Below, piece after piece: positions 8,409-16,588 of a DNA stretch of 48,059 bases. The notes under the pieces were generated by a model. The model worked only from the letters and a program-made list of their open reading frames with translations, had not been told where the DNA came from and did no database searches. The position numbers and the translations under genes are program-made. How positions within the stretch are numbered: position 1 is the stretch's first letter; each line of letters begins with the position of its first letter. The stretch is from Desulfotignum sp. (GTDB lineage Bacteria > Desulfobacterota > Desulfobacteria > Desulfobacterales > Desulfobacteraceae): the NCBI GenBank assembly GCA_011390335.1, contig JAABSO010000033.1:1-48059 (forward strand), given 5' to 3'.

Positions 8409-10325
8409 TCAGTCTGACGGTAGGGGAAACAATACAGATACACGGGTATAACCGTCACAGGGCGGGCCCGGCAGTTTGCTGCACGCCTCTGTGCTGCCCG
8501 GGCAGACATCGGTGTCCCCGGAAAGGCGGCTGCACCGTTTGGAGGTCATGGAGATTTTAAACTGGTACCGTTCTGAAAAGATTTTCATGCGCAGCAGGTC
8601 TGCTCCCTTGCCTCCGGCATTGAAATCATAGGGCTGTCCGGAGGAATAATGCAGGGTTTCTTGGGTGGTGAAAAAACCTTCAAAAATGCGTTTCTGGGCT
8701 TCCGGGGTAAGGCCGATTCCCTTGTCCTGGACAATGAATTCCACGCCCTTTGCCGTATCCTGAACCTGAACATGGATACTGCCTCCGTCCGGGGTGTTTT
8801 CAATGGCATTGCGTATAAGGCCGTCCACCACTTTCTGTAATGGGTCAAGGGGGATACGGATGGGGGGAACAGAAGAAAGGCTGGTTTTCAGATCCACATT
8901 CCGGCGGCTGAACAAGGGCCTGGTTTCGGTGATGCGCTGTGCCACAAAATCGTTAAGATGCACCTGTTTTTCTTCAAGGTCCCTGGTGGAAAAAATGTCG
9001 TCCAGCTTTTGTCTGACTTTCTGGATAACCCCTGTTTCACCGGTCTCCTGGGCGATAAGGGCTTCGATTACATCCTTGCACTGGTCAAAAATAAGGGTAT
9101 ACACCGGTTTGTGGGAAAAAGATTTTTTTTCCACAATATCATAGACTTCATCTTCAATACCGATGAGGCGGTTGAGGTTGCGGCGCATGCGCTCTAAGGT
9201 GGGCTGCCAGCTGTCTTTGGGCAGGTTTTCTAGTCTGCGGGATAAAATCTTTATGGAGCTGAGCAGTATTGCCACAGGGGTCTTGAGTTCATGGGACAGG
9301 TGGGTGATCATTTTGTCCTTGGCCGCATTCAAACTTTTTAATTCTTCATTGGCTTTTTTCAGTTCTTCAGAGACCCTGGCGTTTTCAATGGACAGGGCAA
9401 CCGTGGCTGCAATGGTGCTCAAGGTTTCAAGGTCGGTCTGGTCAAACACCCCCTCTTTTTTGTTGTCAGCTGAGATCACCCCGATGATGCGCGTGTTGGT
9501 GTGCAGAGGTACCACCATCACATTTTTTATATTGTATCCGATTTTCTGGTTTCTGTTCTGGTGCAGTTTCTGGTCATCAGGTAAAGATGTCATGATAATG
9601 GGCTTGCCCGTCTTGACCACCTGGCCGGACAGCAGTTCATCGACCTGGAACCGGATTTTTTCGACACGTTCCCGGGTGGTGGGGTCGTCATGGGCCATGC
9701 TCAAGACATAAAATTCTTTTTCATCCTCATTCAGGAGCATGACATTGGCCCCTTGGGTTCCCAGCAGCTCCTTGATCTCACCACTCACATACTGGAGCAG
9801 CTGGGGCAGTCGGGGATACTGGGGAAGGGCCTGGCTGATGCGGTTTATGGCGCTCTGGTTCCTGTCAACGCGCTTTTCCATGGTCACGTCCCGAAACACC
9901 ATGACCATGCCTGCAGGGTTCAGGTCCTCATCTCGATCGATTCCCACCCGGACCACCACATCCAGGATTTGACCGGTTCTGGTCAGACGTCTGGTGTTCA
10001 GTTTTAATACATTTTTCCCGGAAGGCAGGGTTTTGATTTTTCTGGTCAGCTCGGACTGCAGGTGCAAAGGGATATATTCTCTGCCCCGGGTGCCTTTGAG
10101 TTCTTCCAGGGTCCAGCCGAATGTCTGGGTAAAGGCAGGATTCAGATAGGTGATCATGCCTGCGGCATCCCGTATCAGCACCGGGTAGGGAATAAATTTT
10201 AAAAATTTTCTGTGGTAGTCTGCGGCAATCCGGTCTTTTTCCCACAACGATTCCTGGTGCCGGAGCTGGTTTTCAAGGTCTTCCACCTGCTTTGCCAGTG
10301 ACGCATAACTTGGTTTTTCACTCAT
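8409..10325 (-). CDS. PAS-GAF sensor histidine kinase with Cys-rich ATPase tail
   Basis: 638 residues from the ATG at 10325 (AAAAGGATACCC before it; a longer frame to 10343 would overlap the upstream gene). Order: short coiled coil (about 1-40), PAS (about 45-165), GAF (about 180-320), coiled coil, HisKA with H-box HLSHELKTP (about 345), HATPase with N-box LIRNAIENTPDGG and G1 DKGIGLTP. The usual G2 box is replaced by NAGGKGADLLRMKIFSERY, followed by a segment with spaced cysteines (RCSRL, VCPG, ACSKL, PPCDG) before the final SVLFPLP strand. No transmembrane segment is present, so it is cytoplasmic. No response regulator is adjacent. The spaced cysteines suggest metal binding or redox sensing. 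Confidence 0.85.
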   Translation of the reverse strand: MSEKPSYASLAKQVEDLENQLRHQESLWEKDRIAADYHRKFLKFIPYPVLIRDAAGMITYLNPAFTQTFGWTLEELKGTRGREYIPLHLQSELTRKIKTLPSGKNVLKLNTRRLTRTGQILDVVVRVGIDRDEDLNPAGMVMVFRDVTMEKRVDRNQSAINRISQALPQYPRLPQLLQYVSGEIKELLGTQGANVMLLNEDEKEFYVLSMAHDDPTTRERVEKIRFQVDELLSGQVVKTGKPIIMTSLPDDQKLHQNRNQKIGYNIKNVMVVPLHTNTRIIGVISADNKKEGVFDQTDLETLSTIAATVALSIENARVSEELKKANEELKSLNAAKDKMITHLSHELKTPVAILLSSIKILSRRLENLPKDSWQPTLERMRRNLNRLIGIEDEVYDIVEKKSFSHKPVYTLIFDQCKDVIEALIAQETGETGVIQKVRQKLDDIFSTRDLEEKQVHLNDFVAQRITETRPLFSRRNVDLKTSLSSVPPIRIPLDPLQKVVDGLIRNAIENTPDGGSIHVQVQDTAKGVEFIVQDKGIGLTPEAQKRIFEGFFTTQETLHYSSGQPYDFNAGGKGADLLRMKIFSERYQFKISMTSKRCSRLSGDTDVCPGSTEACSKLPGPPCDGYTRVSVLFPLPSD

Positions 10326-10335
10326 GGGTATCCTT

Positions 10336-11160
10336 TTACACAAATAATACCAGGCTGGCCGCCATCACAGCCATGCCGGCCACTACGCCGTACATGGCAA
10401 TGTGATGCTCCCCGTATTTTTCCGCTGTGGGCAGCAGTTCATCCAGGGAAATAAATACCATGATACCGGCCACTGAGGCAAATAACAGGCCGAATAAGGT
10501 GTCGGTGGCGTATCTGAGAATCAGAAAATACCCCAGCAACGCTCCCACCGGTTCGGCCAGGCCCGATAAAAACGAGAGGCCAAAGGCTTTTTTCCGGCTG
10601 CCGGTGGCATAAAAAATGGGAACCGATACGGCAATGCCTTCAGGAATATTGTGGATGGCAATGGCAACGGCAATGCTTATTCCTAAGGCCGGGTCCTGGA
10701 GTGCACCGACAAAAGTGGCAATGCCTTCGGGAAAATTGTGGATACCGATGGCCAGGGCGGAAAAAAGCCCCATGCGGTGTAGTTTTTTTTTCTGCAGCGC
10801 CATATCCTGATCCTGGTCTGGAATTTCTTCAACATTTCTAATTTCATGGGGGTTTTCATAACCGGGTACCAGATAGTCGATCAGGGCGATCAGGACGATC
10901 CCTGCGAAAAATGCCAGGGTGGTCATCAGGTACCCGTTAAAGGTACCAAGGGCAGCTTCCAGGGAGTGTCTGGCTTTGACAAAAATTTCCACCAGGGAAA
11001 CATAGATCATGACCCCGGCGGAAAATCCCAGAGAAGCAGTTAAAAAACGGGTACTGGTGCGTTTGGCAAAAAAAGCCAGGCCGCTGCCGATGCCGGTTGA
11101 CAGGCCCGCTAGAACGGTAAGGGAGAATGCAAACAAAACCGTTCCGGTATCATATGTCAT
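10336..11160 (-). CDS. ZIP-family divalent metal transporter (ZupT-like)
   Basis: 274 residues from the ATG at 11160, selected because CAGGAG lies 9-10 bases upstream; the longer frame to 11220 adds an unlikely polar head. Eight or so membrane spans are visible. The family's metal-site motifs are clear: [14 protein letters not shown] in span IV and [17 protein letters not shown] in span V, each with the HNxPEG core. A cytoplasmic loop between ([19 protein letters not shown]) is acidic with a His. It should import zinc or other divalent metals such as iron or manganese. It lies 10 bases before the sensor kinase start on the same strand, so the two are probably co-transcribed, hinting at metal or redox sensing. 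Confidence 0.88.
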   Translation of the reverse strand: MTYDTGTVLFAFSLTVLAGLSTGIGSGLAFFAKRTSTRFLTASLGFSAGVMIYVSLVEIFVKARHSLEAALGTFNGYLMTTLAFFAGIVLIALIDYLVPGYENPHEIRNVEEIPDQDQDMALQKKKLHRMGLFSALAIGIHNFPEGIATFVGALQDPALGISIAVAIAIHNIPEGIAVSVPIFYATGSRKKAFGLSFLSGLAEPVGALLGYFLILRYATDTLFGLLFASVAGIMVFISLDELLPTAEKYGEHHIAMYGVVAGMAVMAASLVLFV

Positions 11161-11258
11161 TTTATCACATCTCCTGAAAAACAGTGTCAAAGCTGAAATT
11201 AACCCCTGGATATTTACCATAAGTGTATCAGTTTTTCATTTGTCCATGGCGTGTCCTG

Positions 11259-11301
11259 GTCCCAAGCCCGCCCCTGGAGGCGTGCTGTGACCGGCCCGAG
11301 G
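11259..11301 (-). repeat. Short dispersed repeat, second copy near 37.1 kb
   Basis: Read on the minus strand, this GC-rich stretch (CGGGCCGGTCACAG, then CAGGGGCGGGCTTGGGAC) aligns with the right part of the hairpin at 37075-37117 at roughly three quarters of positions. It lies between the NifX-like gene and the ZIP gene. Possibly a degenerate member of an intergenic repeat family. Confidence 0.35.
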
Positions 11302-11416
11302 TTCTTATGATACACAATCCATTATAGCAAAGATCCAATTAACCCGGCAGATTGTCTGCACTGCCGATGGCATCTCTGATCCAGCTACTGGTTGTAATAA
11401 TTTTTGCAGGGAAATG

Positions 11417-11773
11417 TCAATACGCATTCCGATACCCGGGGCTGAATCCCGGCATCATATGCTTTTTTACCACGGTCTGCCCTTTGGCAAAACTGTCCAG
11501 AAACTTGCGGACATTGCCGGTGACAAAGGAGAGGAGTTGAATGTTTTGCTCTGATATCAGATCTGCGGGTTTTCGGGAGATGGCGCCGCAGACCAGGGTG
11601 TCAATTTCAAGTGATTTCAAAGTAGAGATAAGGTGTACGGGAGATTCCGGATCAAAAGGTGTATAAAACTGCCTGGTAATATGCCTGTCTTCAATCTGGA
11701 CCACCAGCAGGGTGCGGGCGGAATCAAAAACAGGTGATATCCTGTTTCCCCATATGGTGACAGCAATTTTCAC
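11417..11773 (-). CDS. NifX/NifB-type dinitrogenase iron-molybdenum cofactor domain protein
   Basis: 118 residues from a GTG at 11773, chosen because GGAG is placed just before it; the longer frame to 11821 has no ribosome site. It begins VKIAVTIWGNRISPVFDSA, the typical start of this fold, and continues with VVQIEDR, LISTLKSLEIDTLVCGAIS and GNVRKFLDSFAKG. Members bind Fe-S or Fe-Mo cofactor precursors, but stand-alone copies are common in non-diazotrophic anaerobes. No nitrogenase genes are nearby, so cofactor or Fe-S handling is a family-based guess. Confidence 0.78.
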   Translation of the reverse strand: MKIAVTIWGNRISPVFDSARTLLVVQIEDRHITRQFYTPFDPESPVHLISTLKSLEIDTLVCGAISRKPADLISEQNIQLLSFVTGNVRKFLDSFAKGQTVVKKHMMPGFSPGYRNAY

Positions 11774-11991
11774 AAAAAATCTCCATGTGCAGAATTGGTA
11801 TGCCAGTGTATTGCTGTACATGACTAATGCAAAGCTTGTGCCTGACTATACCGGAATGTGAGGATGCGGTTAATGATTTGAAAAATTTCCTGTCCGGCAG
11901 GCAATCCAGCGGATTGAAAACAAATAATGCTGCCGGTCATCCATGGGGCAGGGTCGCAAAAAAAGGACCTGTTCACTGGCATGGGTTGCAT

Positions 11992-13338
11992 TTATAATTT
12001 GATGCCCAGTTTTTTAATGCGCCGGAACAAGGTGCTTTTATGGATACCCAGGTCTTTTGCAGCCGCATTTCTGTTGTAATTGTTTCTGGCAAGGGCATCG
12101 GATATCAGATTGATCTGTGCGGTTTTCACCGGATCATCCGAGGGCTTTTGGGAGCAAACCGGTTTTCCGGCAAGAAATCCCGGCAGATGTTCCCAGGTGA
12201 TGGTACCTTCCGGACACAGGACAAATGCATGCTCGATAATGTTTTCCAGTTCCCTGATATTGCCGGGAAAGGTGTGGGACATGAGGGCGGCCAGCACCTC
12301 CTGGTCAATTGCCTGGATGAATTTTCCCTGGCGCAGGTTCATTTTTGAAATAAAGCGCTCCACCAGCAGGGGTACATCTTCCATGCGCTGGCGCAAAGGC
12401 GGCAGGGTGAGCCGGACCACATTGACCCGGTAGTACAGATCCTGGCGGAACTGGTCAGCCGCCATAAGCTCGGACAGGTCCTTGTTGGTTGCTGCAATGA
12501 TCCGGATATCGGTTTTTTCCTTTTCTATGCCGCCCAAAGGGGTATATTCATGTTCCTGGAGGACCCGGAGCAGGCTCACCTGGAAGGCAGGGCTGGTATC
12601 TCCGATTTCATCTAAAAATATGGTGCCCCCGTGGGCCAGGGCGAACTGCCCCGGCTTGTCTTTGACAGCATGGGTAAAGGCGCCTTTTTTATACCCGAAC
12701 AGTTCGGATTCCAGCAGGGTGTCGGGCAGGGCCCCGCAGTTGATGGCCATGAACGGCTTGTTTTTTCTGGGCCCCATGTTGTGGATGGCCCGGGCCAGAA
12801 GCTCTTTGCCGGTGCCGGTTTCCCCCTCGATGAGAACGGTGGCATCCGAGCCGGATACCTGGGGCAGGATGGCAAAGATTTTTTTCATGGCACTGCTGTT
12901 GCTGACAATATCTTCCACCTGGAAGCTGGCGGACAATTCCTTGCGCAGTTCTTCCACAAGTGAAAGGTCCCTGAAAATTTCCACCCCGCCGATGACGTCA
13001 TTGTTTTTGTCTATAAGCAGGGAAGTGGATACGGATATGGGGATTTTTTTCTGTTGGCTGTTGATGATATATGCCGAGGAGGAGACATAGGGTTTGCCTT
13101 CTTCCATGGTCTTTTTCAGGGCGCAGTCCACTTCGCACATATTGGACCGGAATACTTCCCAGCAGTGGCGGCCGATGGCATCTTTTCTGCTGATACCGGT
13201 GATTTCTTCGGCAGCCCGGTTGAAAGAAGTGATCTCCCAGTTGTAGTCAATGGTGAACACCCCGTCGGAGATGCATTCCAGGATGACCTGGGTGGTTTCC
13301 TTTGTCAGGGGGCCGAATATTTTTTTAGGATGGTTCAT
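11992..13338 (-). CDS. Sigma54-dependent transcriptional activator, PAS-AAA+-Fis
   Basis: 448 residues. PAS sensor domain (about 15-130) with a CEVDC pair (Cys68, Cys72), AAA+ domain with Walker A GETGTGKE (172-179), Walker B TIFLDEIGD (239-247), and a C-terminal Fis-type HTH (NRNAAAKDLGIHKSTLFRRI). The sigma54-contacting loop reads GAFTHA (219-224) instead of the usual GAFTGA; Thr is kept but the second Gly is His. The protein lacks a receiver domain, so it senses a signal directly through PAS. It lies downstream of AOR and the aldolase-like gene on the same strand, which suggests it regulates that module. I found no convincing -24/-12 promoter in the nearby gaps. Confidence 0.88.
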   Translation of the reverse strand: MNHPKKIFGPLTKETTQVILECISDGVFTIDYNWEITSFNRAAEEITGISRKDAIGRHCWEVFRSNMCEVDCALKKTMEEGKPYVSSSAYIINSQQKKIPISVSTSLLIDKNNDVIGGVEIFRDLSLVEELRKELSASFQVEDIVSNSSAMKKIFAILPQVSGSDATVLIEGETGTGKELLARAIHNMGPRKNKPFMAINCGALPDTLLESELFGYKKGAFTHAVKDKPGQFALAHGGTIFLDEIGDTSPAFQVSLLRVLQEHEYTPLGGIEKEKTDIRIIAATNKDLSELMAADQFRQDLYYRVNVVRLTLPPLRQRMEDVPLLVERFISKMNLRQGKFIQAIDQEVLAALMSHTFPGNIRELENIIEHAFVLCPEGTITWEHLPGFLAGKPVCSQKPSDDPVKTAQINLISDALARNNYNRNAAAKDLGIHKSTLFRRIKKLGIKL

Positions 13339-13432
13339 GGGGTTTTTGCCTGAAGGTTAAATGGATTCCTGTGTTTTATACACAAAACAGTCCGTAAATG
13401 CAACTGCCGTGCACAGGGCACCCAGGGCGGCT

Positions 13433-13517
13433 ATCGCATGTAGCCATATCCTGTTCAGCTGCTGGATACCCACAAAGGGGCTATGTCAATATAGGTGACG
13501 CTGCATCTACATGCGAT
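13433..13517. repeat. Inverted repeat between the aldolase and activator genes
   Basis: Two perfect 11-base arms, ATCGCATGTAG (13433-13443) and CTACATGCGAT (13507-13517), are separated by 63 bases. The left arm also lies inside a small hairpin (GGCTA...TAGCC, 13429-13445). It could be an activator binding-site pair or an mRNA structure; no U-tract supports a terminator. Confidence 0.4.
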
Positions 13518-13546
13518 TATCCTGACAGGGCATCCGACAAGGCGCA

Positions 13547-14770
13547 TCAGGCGTGTCTCAGGTGCCGGACCTGTTCCAGAAAACGGTTTTTGCAAAGGGT
13601 TTCAACAGCCACCAGGCTGGAAAAGGCCTGGGTGAAATCAATTTTTCCTGTGACAAACACACCATGGCCATAAACAATCACACTGTTTGATGTGTCACAT
13701 GCCCGGGGCAGGGTGTTGCACAGCCCGAAAGGTCCGGTTCCCACTTCCCCGGGCACGATGGGAACAGACCCGATGTGCCGGGGCACCGGGCAGTGGGTAT
13801 GGCATTTGTCGGAAAAAGCACAGGCAGCCTTTTGGGCGGGATCGCAGTCCATGGATGCAATCACACAAAACCGGGGGTGGCCGTGGAGAATGGTCCGGCA
13901 GCCGGTGCGGGCAACGGTTTCCAGGTGAGCGGTCAGTTCACTGGAGGCGGTGATGCCTGCGGTTGAGGAACCGTCCAGGGGCACAGGATCGATGCACCCG
14001 GTCAGTTCATCCAGGCTGGCCCCGGTCTGGCTGATATACAGGGTGTTGTTCCAACAGCAGGACAGGTTGCCGAAATAGGAATCCACAAGGCCGTAGTCCA
14101 CAATTTTCCTGCCTGCCTGGGCCATGGCTGTATATACATCTATCTCCCGGGAAAACGGACCGTGCATCAGATCAGGGGAGGCGGGCACCCCGTTTTGCAA
14201 AAAAGGCAGCACCTGGTCAAAAACCAGATCCATTTCCGGATCATGCTGACCGGTTTTCAGGCCGGCCAGGTAATTGTTGAAAAATGCCACAAAACAGGCA
14301 AAGCATACCGAACTGATGTGCACAAATCCCTGTTCCGGGCTGACAGTTCCCGGGGCAATCACAGCAGGTGCCAAAAATCCGTTTTTCCGGGCATTTCCCT
14401 GGATAATGACGATTTTTCTCTGTTTCAGGGCCTGGACAATGGCATGTATATCCCACTGATCCACCACAGGCAGGTCATGCAGAAAGGTGCGGGTTTCACA
14501 GTCCCGGGGCAGAATAGCTCCCCCGGATTTCAGGGCACGGCCGGCCAGAAACCTGATGATCAGGTCATATGGAAACCTGGGCCGCAAAAAGACCAGAGAA
14601 TTGATATTCAGGTGCTGGAAAATCTTTTCCAGCATCGGGATTTCCGGGGCGGTTGTATTCCACACCAGGGTCTGATCCAGCCCGCCCACCAGGGGGGCAC
14701 CCGGGCCGGAAGGTGCGGCAAGGCCTGCATCCACAAGTTTTTGGGCATATTTTTTCACAAGGATTTCCAC
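13547..14770 (-). CDS. Class II aldolase/adducin family protein, probable tandem domains
   Basis: 407 residues from a GTG at 14770; an in-frame GTG at 14758 gives a neat four-base GTGA overlap with the AOR stop and may be the true start. The C-terminal half (about 195-400) is a class II aldolase domain: FSREIDVYTAMAQAGRKIVD, SYFGNLS, SQTGASLDELTG, the metal-binding ILHGHPRF (about residues 300-307) and VIVYGHGVFVTG. The N-terminal half has similar secondary structure but no metal-binding histidines and may be a degenerate copy. Zinc-dependent aldol cleavage of a phosphorylated or free hydroxy-aldehyde is the family activity. Co-translation with AOR suggests the aldehyde it releases could feed AOR; this is inference. 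Confidence 0.78.
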   Translation of the reverse strand: MEILVKKYAQKLVDAGLAAPSGPGAPLVGGLDQTLVWNTTAPEIPMLEKIFQHLNINSLVFLRPRFPYDLIIRFLAGRALKSGGAILPRDCETRTFLHDLPVVDQWDIHAIVQALKQRKIVIIQGNARKNGFLAPAVIAPGTVSPEQGFVHISSVCFACFVAFFNNYLAGLKTGQHDPEMDLVFDQVLPFLQNGVPASPDLMHGPFSREIDVYTAMAQAGRKIVDYGLVDSYFGNLSCCWNNTLYISQTGASLDELTGCIDPVPLDGSSTAGITASSELTAHLETVARTGCRTILHGHPRFCVIASMDCDPAQKAACAFSDKCHTHCPVPRHIGSVPIVPGEVGTGPFGLCNTLPRACDTSNSVIVYGHGVFVTGKIDFTQAFSSLVAVETLCKNRFLEQVRHLRHA

Positions 14771-16521
14771 GGCACCCCCAGCTGTTCTGCTTTTGTGCGT
14801 GTGGGCAGGCCGTTCCGGGTCAGCCCCCGCACGGCATAATAGGCAGCTTTGGCCTGTAAAAAAGCTGCCCGGTCAATGGGCGGTACCCGGATCTGGCTTG
14901 TGCCGGTGCCGGGCTGTGTGAAAAACCGGGCAGGCAGGTCATCGTGCCGGGCATCGAATCCCCTGCAGCTGTTGATGATCCGTTCGTTGTAATATATTCT
15001 TTCTCCTGCAGCCAGAAGGTCCTGTGCAGTGACATCCTGTCCGGTCACAGCAGAAAACACCCTGGCATATTCTTCCAGGCCGGCGGCAAAGAAAATGAAC
15101 TTGCAGGCGATCAATGAATCCACCACCGCATTGGAGTCCTCTGCTATTTTGATGATTCTGGCCTTGCCGCTGAAGGAAAACCGGTCCGTGGCCACCGGTT
15201 TTCTTAAAATTTCATGGGAAATGGGATAGGCCCGCAGATGACATCCCCCCCTGGTGGACATGGCAAATCCCAGTGCCATGCCGTAAGCACCCCTGGGATC
15301 ATAGGCCGGCAGTTCCAGACCCTTGACCGCCATGGCAGCATCAGGCTGTCCCATGGACCCGGCATAGGCGGCAGCCCCTTTTTTCAAGGATTTCCCCTCT
15401 CCCCGGTCCAGGGCAATGTCATCCAGCAGTGCCAGCAAAGAGGCAGGGGTAAAATCTTTTTGTGTAATCTCCCGAAAACAGGCCAGGGTGACGGCAGCTG
15501 AAATGGTATCCATGCCAAGACTGTTGCAGCGCTGGTTGGCTGCGGTTACAAGATCGATATCCTGTAATCCCACAAGGGCTGTAAAATGGGACATGGTTTC
15601 AAATTCAGGCATGGCAGTGCCGGCAGAGGTTCGGGTGCTGATTTTTTTGCACAGAATATGGCATCCTCTGCATCCGTGTTTTTTCGGGGAATAGGCCCTG
15701 GCATAGGCAGCGGCATTGAGCTCTTTTGCAGGACCAAACCAGGTGGCGGAAAAGTTGTCTGTGGGCATCATGTGCCGGTTGTCCATCAGATCATACATGG
15801 CACCGGTTCCCATGCGGGAAAATCCGTATCTGCCCATGAGGGCAGGGGATGCCGCAGTCAGGCGGCATATGTCTTGTCTGGCTTTTTTAAGCTGTTCAGG
15901 ATCTTTCACACGGGTGCGGCCGGTGCCTGACACCAGAATGTATTTGAGTCTTTTTGCACCCAGGCACAGCCCCAGTCCGGTGCGGCCGGCAGCATGGTAC
16001 CGGTCCGTGATCACCGCGGCAAACCGCACCCTGTTTTCCCCAGCCGGCCCGATGCAGGCAAGGCCTGCCTTTTTCGGGTTCAGGTGCTGGTGGACGGCAT
16101 CGGTTGTCATTCCCCACAGGTTTTTGGCCGTAACCAGAGTGATATCGTTGTCGCTGATGTCAATGCCCACTGGGGTGTCACTTTTGCCGGTGATGACAAT
16201 CCCGTCCCAGCCGGCCCGTTTGAGCTGTACCCCAATTTTTCCGCCCAAAGAGGCATCTGCCATAAGCCCGGTCAAAGGGGAGATAGACACCATGTGGCAG
16301 CGCCCGGATGTGGGGGCGGCAGTGGCGGTGAGGGGTCCTGTGAACAGACACACCGGCACGTCCGGGTGGTCCCAGTCCAGGGTGGCGGCCGGCTGCAGAA
16401 AGAAACCGCCCATGCCCCTGCCCCCCAGATACCGGGCACAGGTGTCAGGGGACAGTGTTTGGACGGCAATTTTCCGCCTGGTCAGGTCAATGCGGGCAAT
16501 CTTTCCGGTCCATCCGTACAT
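14755..16521 (-). CDS. aor: Aldehyde ferredoxin oxidoreductase family protein
   Basis: 588 residues, near the usual length of about 600. It opens with MYGWTGKIARIDLTRRK and YLGGRGMGGFFL, typical of AOR, and shows the cofactor-binding region (GPLTATAAPTSGRCH, ISPLTGLMADASLGGKIG). The [4Fe-4S] ligands are CRGCHILC (about 285-292) plus a distant Cys in DSLIACKF (about 490). Tungsten-pterin enzymes of this family oxidise aldehydes to acids, passing electrons to ferredoxin, or run in reverse. It is cytoplasmic. It overlaps the aldolase-like gene and lies 67 bases after malic enzyme on the same strand. Family membership is firm; the substrate is unknown. Confidence 0.88.
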   Translation of the reverse strand: MYGWTGKIARIDLTRRKIAVQTLSPDTCARYLGGRGMGGFFLQPAATLDWDHPDVPVCLFTGPLTATAAPTSGRCHMVSISPLTGLMADASLGGKIGVQLKRAGWDGIVITGKSDTPVGIDISDNDITLVTAKNLWGMTTDAVHQHLNPKKAGLACIGPAGENRVRFAAVITDRYHAAGRTGLGLCLGAKRLKYILVSGTGRTRVKDPEQLKKARQDICRLTAASPALMGRYGFSRMGTGAMYDLMDNRHMMPTDNFSATWFGPAKELNAAAYARAYSPKKHGCRGCHILCKKISTRTSAGTAMPEFETMSHFTALVGLQDIDLVTAANQRCNSLGMDTISAAVTLACFREITQKDFTPASLLALLDDIALDRGEGKSLKKGAAAYAGSMGQPDAAMAVKGLELPAYDPRGAYGMALGFAMSTRGGCHLRAYPISHEILRKPVATDRFSFSGKARIIKIAEDSNAVVDSLIACKFIFFAAGLEEYARVFSAVTGQDVTAQDLLAAGERIYYNERIINSCRGFDARHDDLPARFFTQPGTGTSQIRVPPIDRAAFLQAKAAYYAVRGLTRNGLPTRTKAEQLGVPWKSL

Positions 16522-16588
16522 GGGCAGGTGTCACTTTCTCATGTTGCAATGGTTTGGGGATGTTCTTTACGGATCGCATCCTGCGCTG

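Noticed and set aside
11970..11990. Possible sigma54 -24/-12 promoter (TGGCATGGGTTGCA) near the activator stop.
   Set aside because: The GG-to-GC spacing is 8 rather than 10, so it does not fit the sigma54 consensus.
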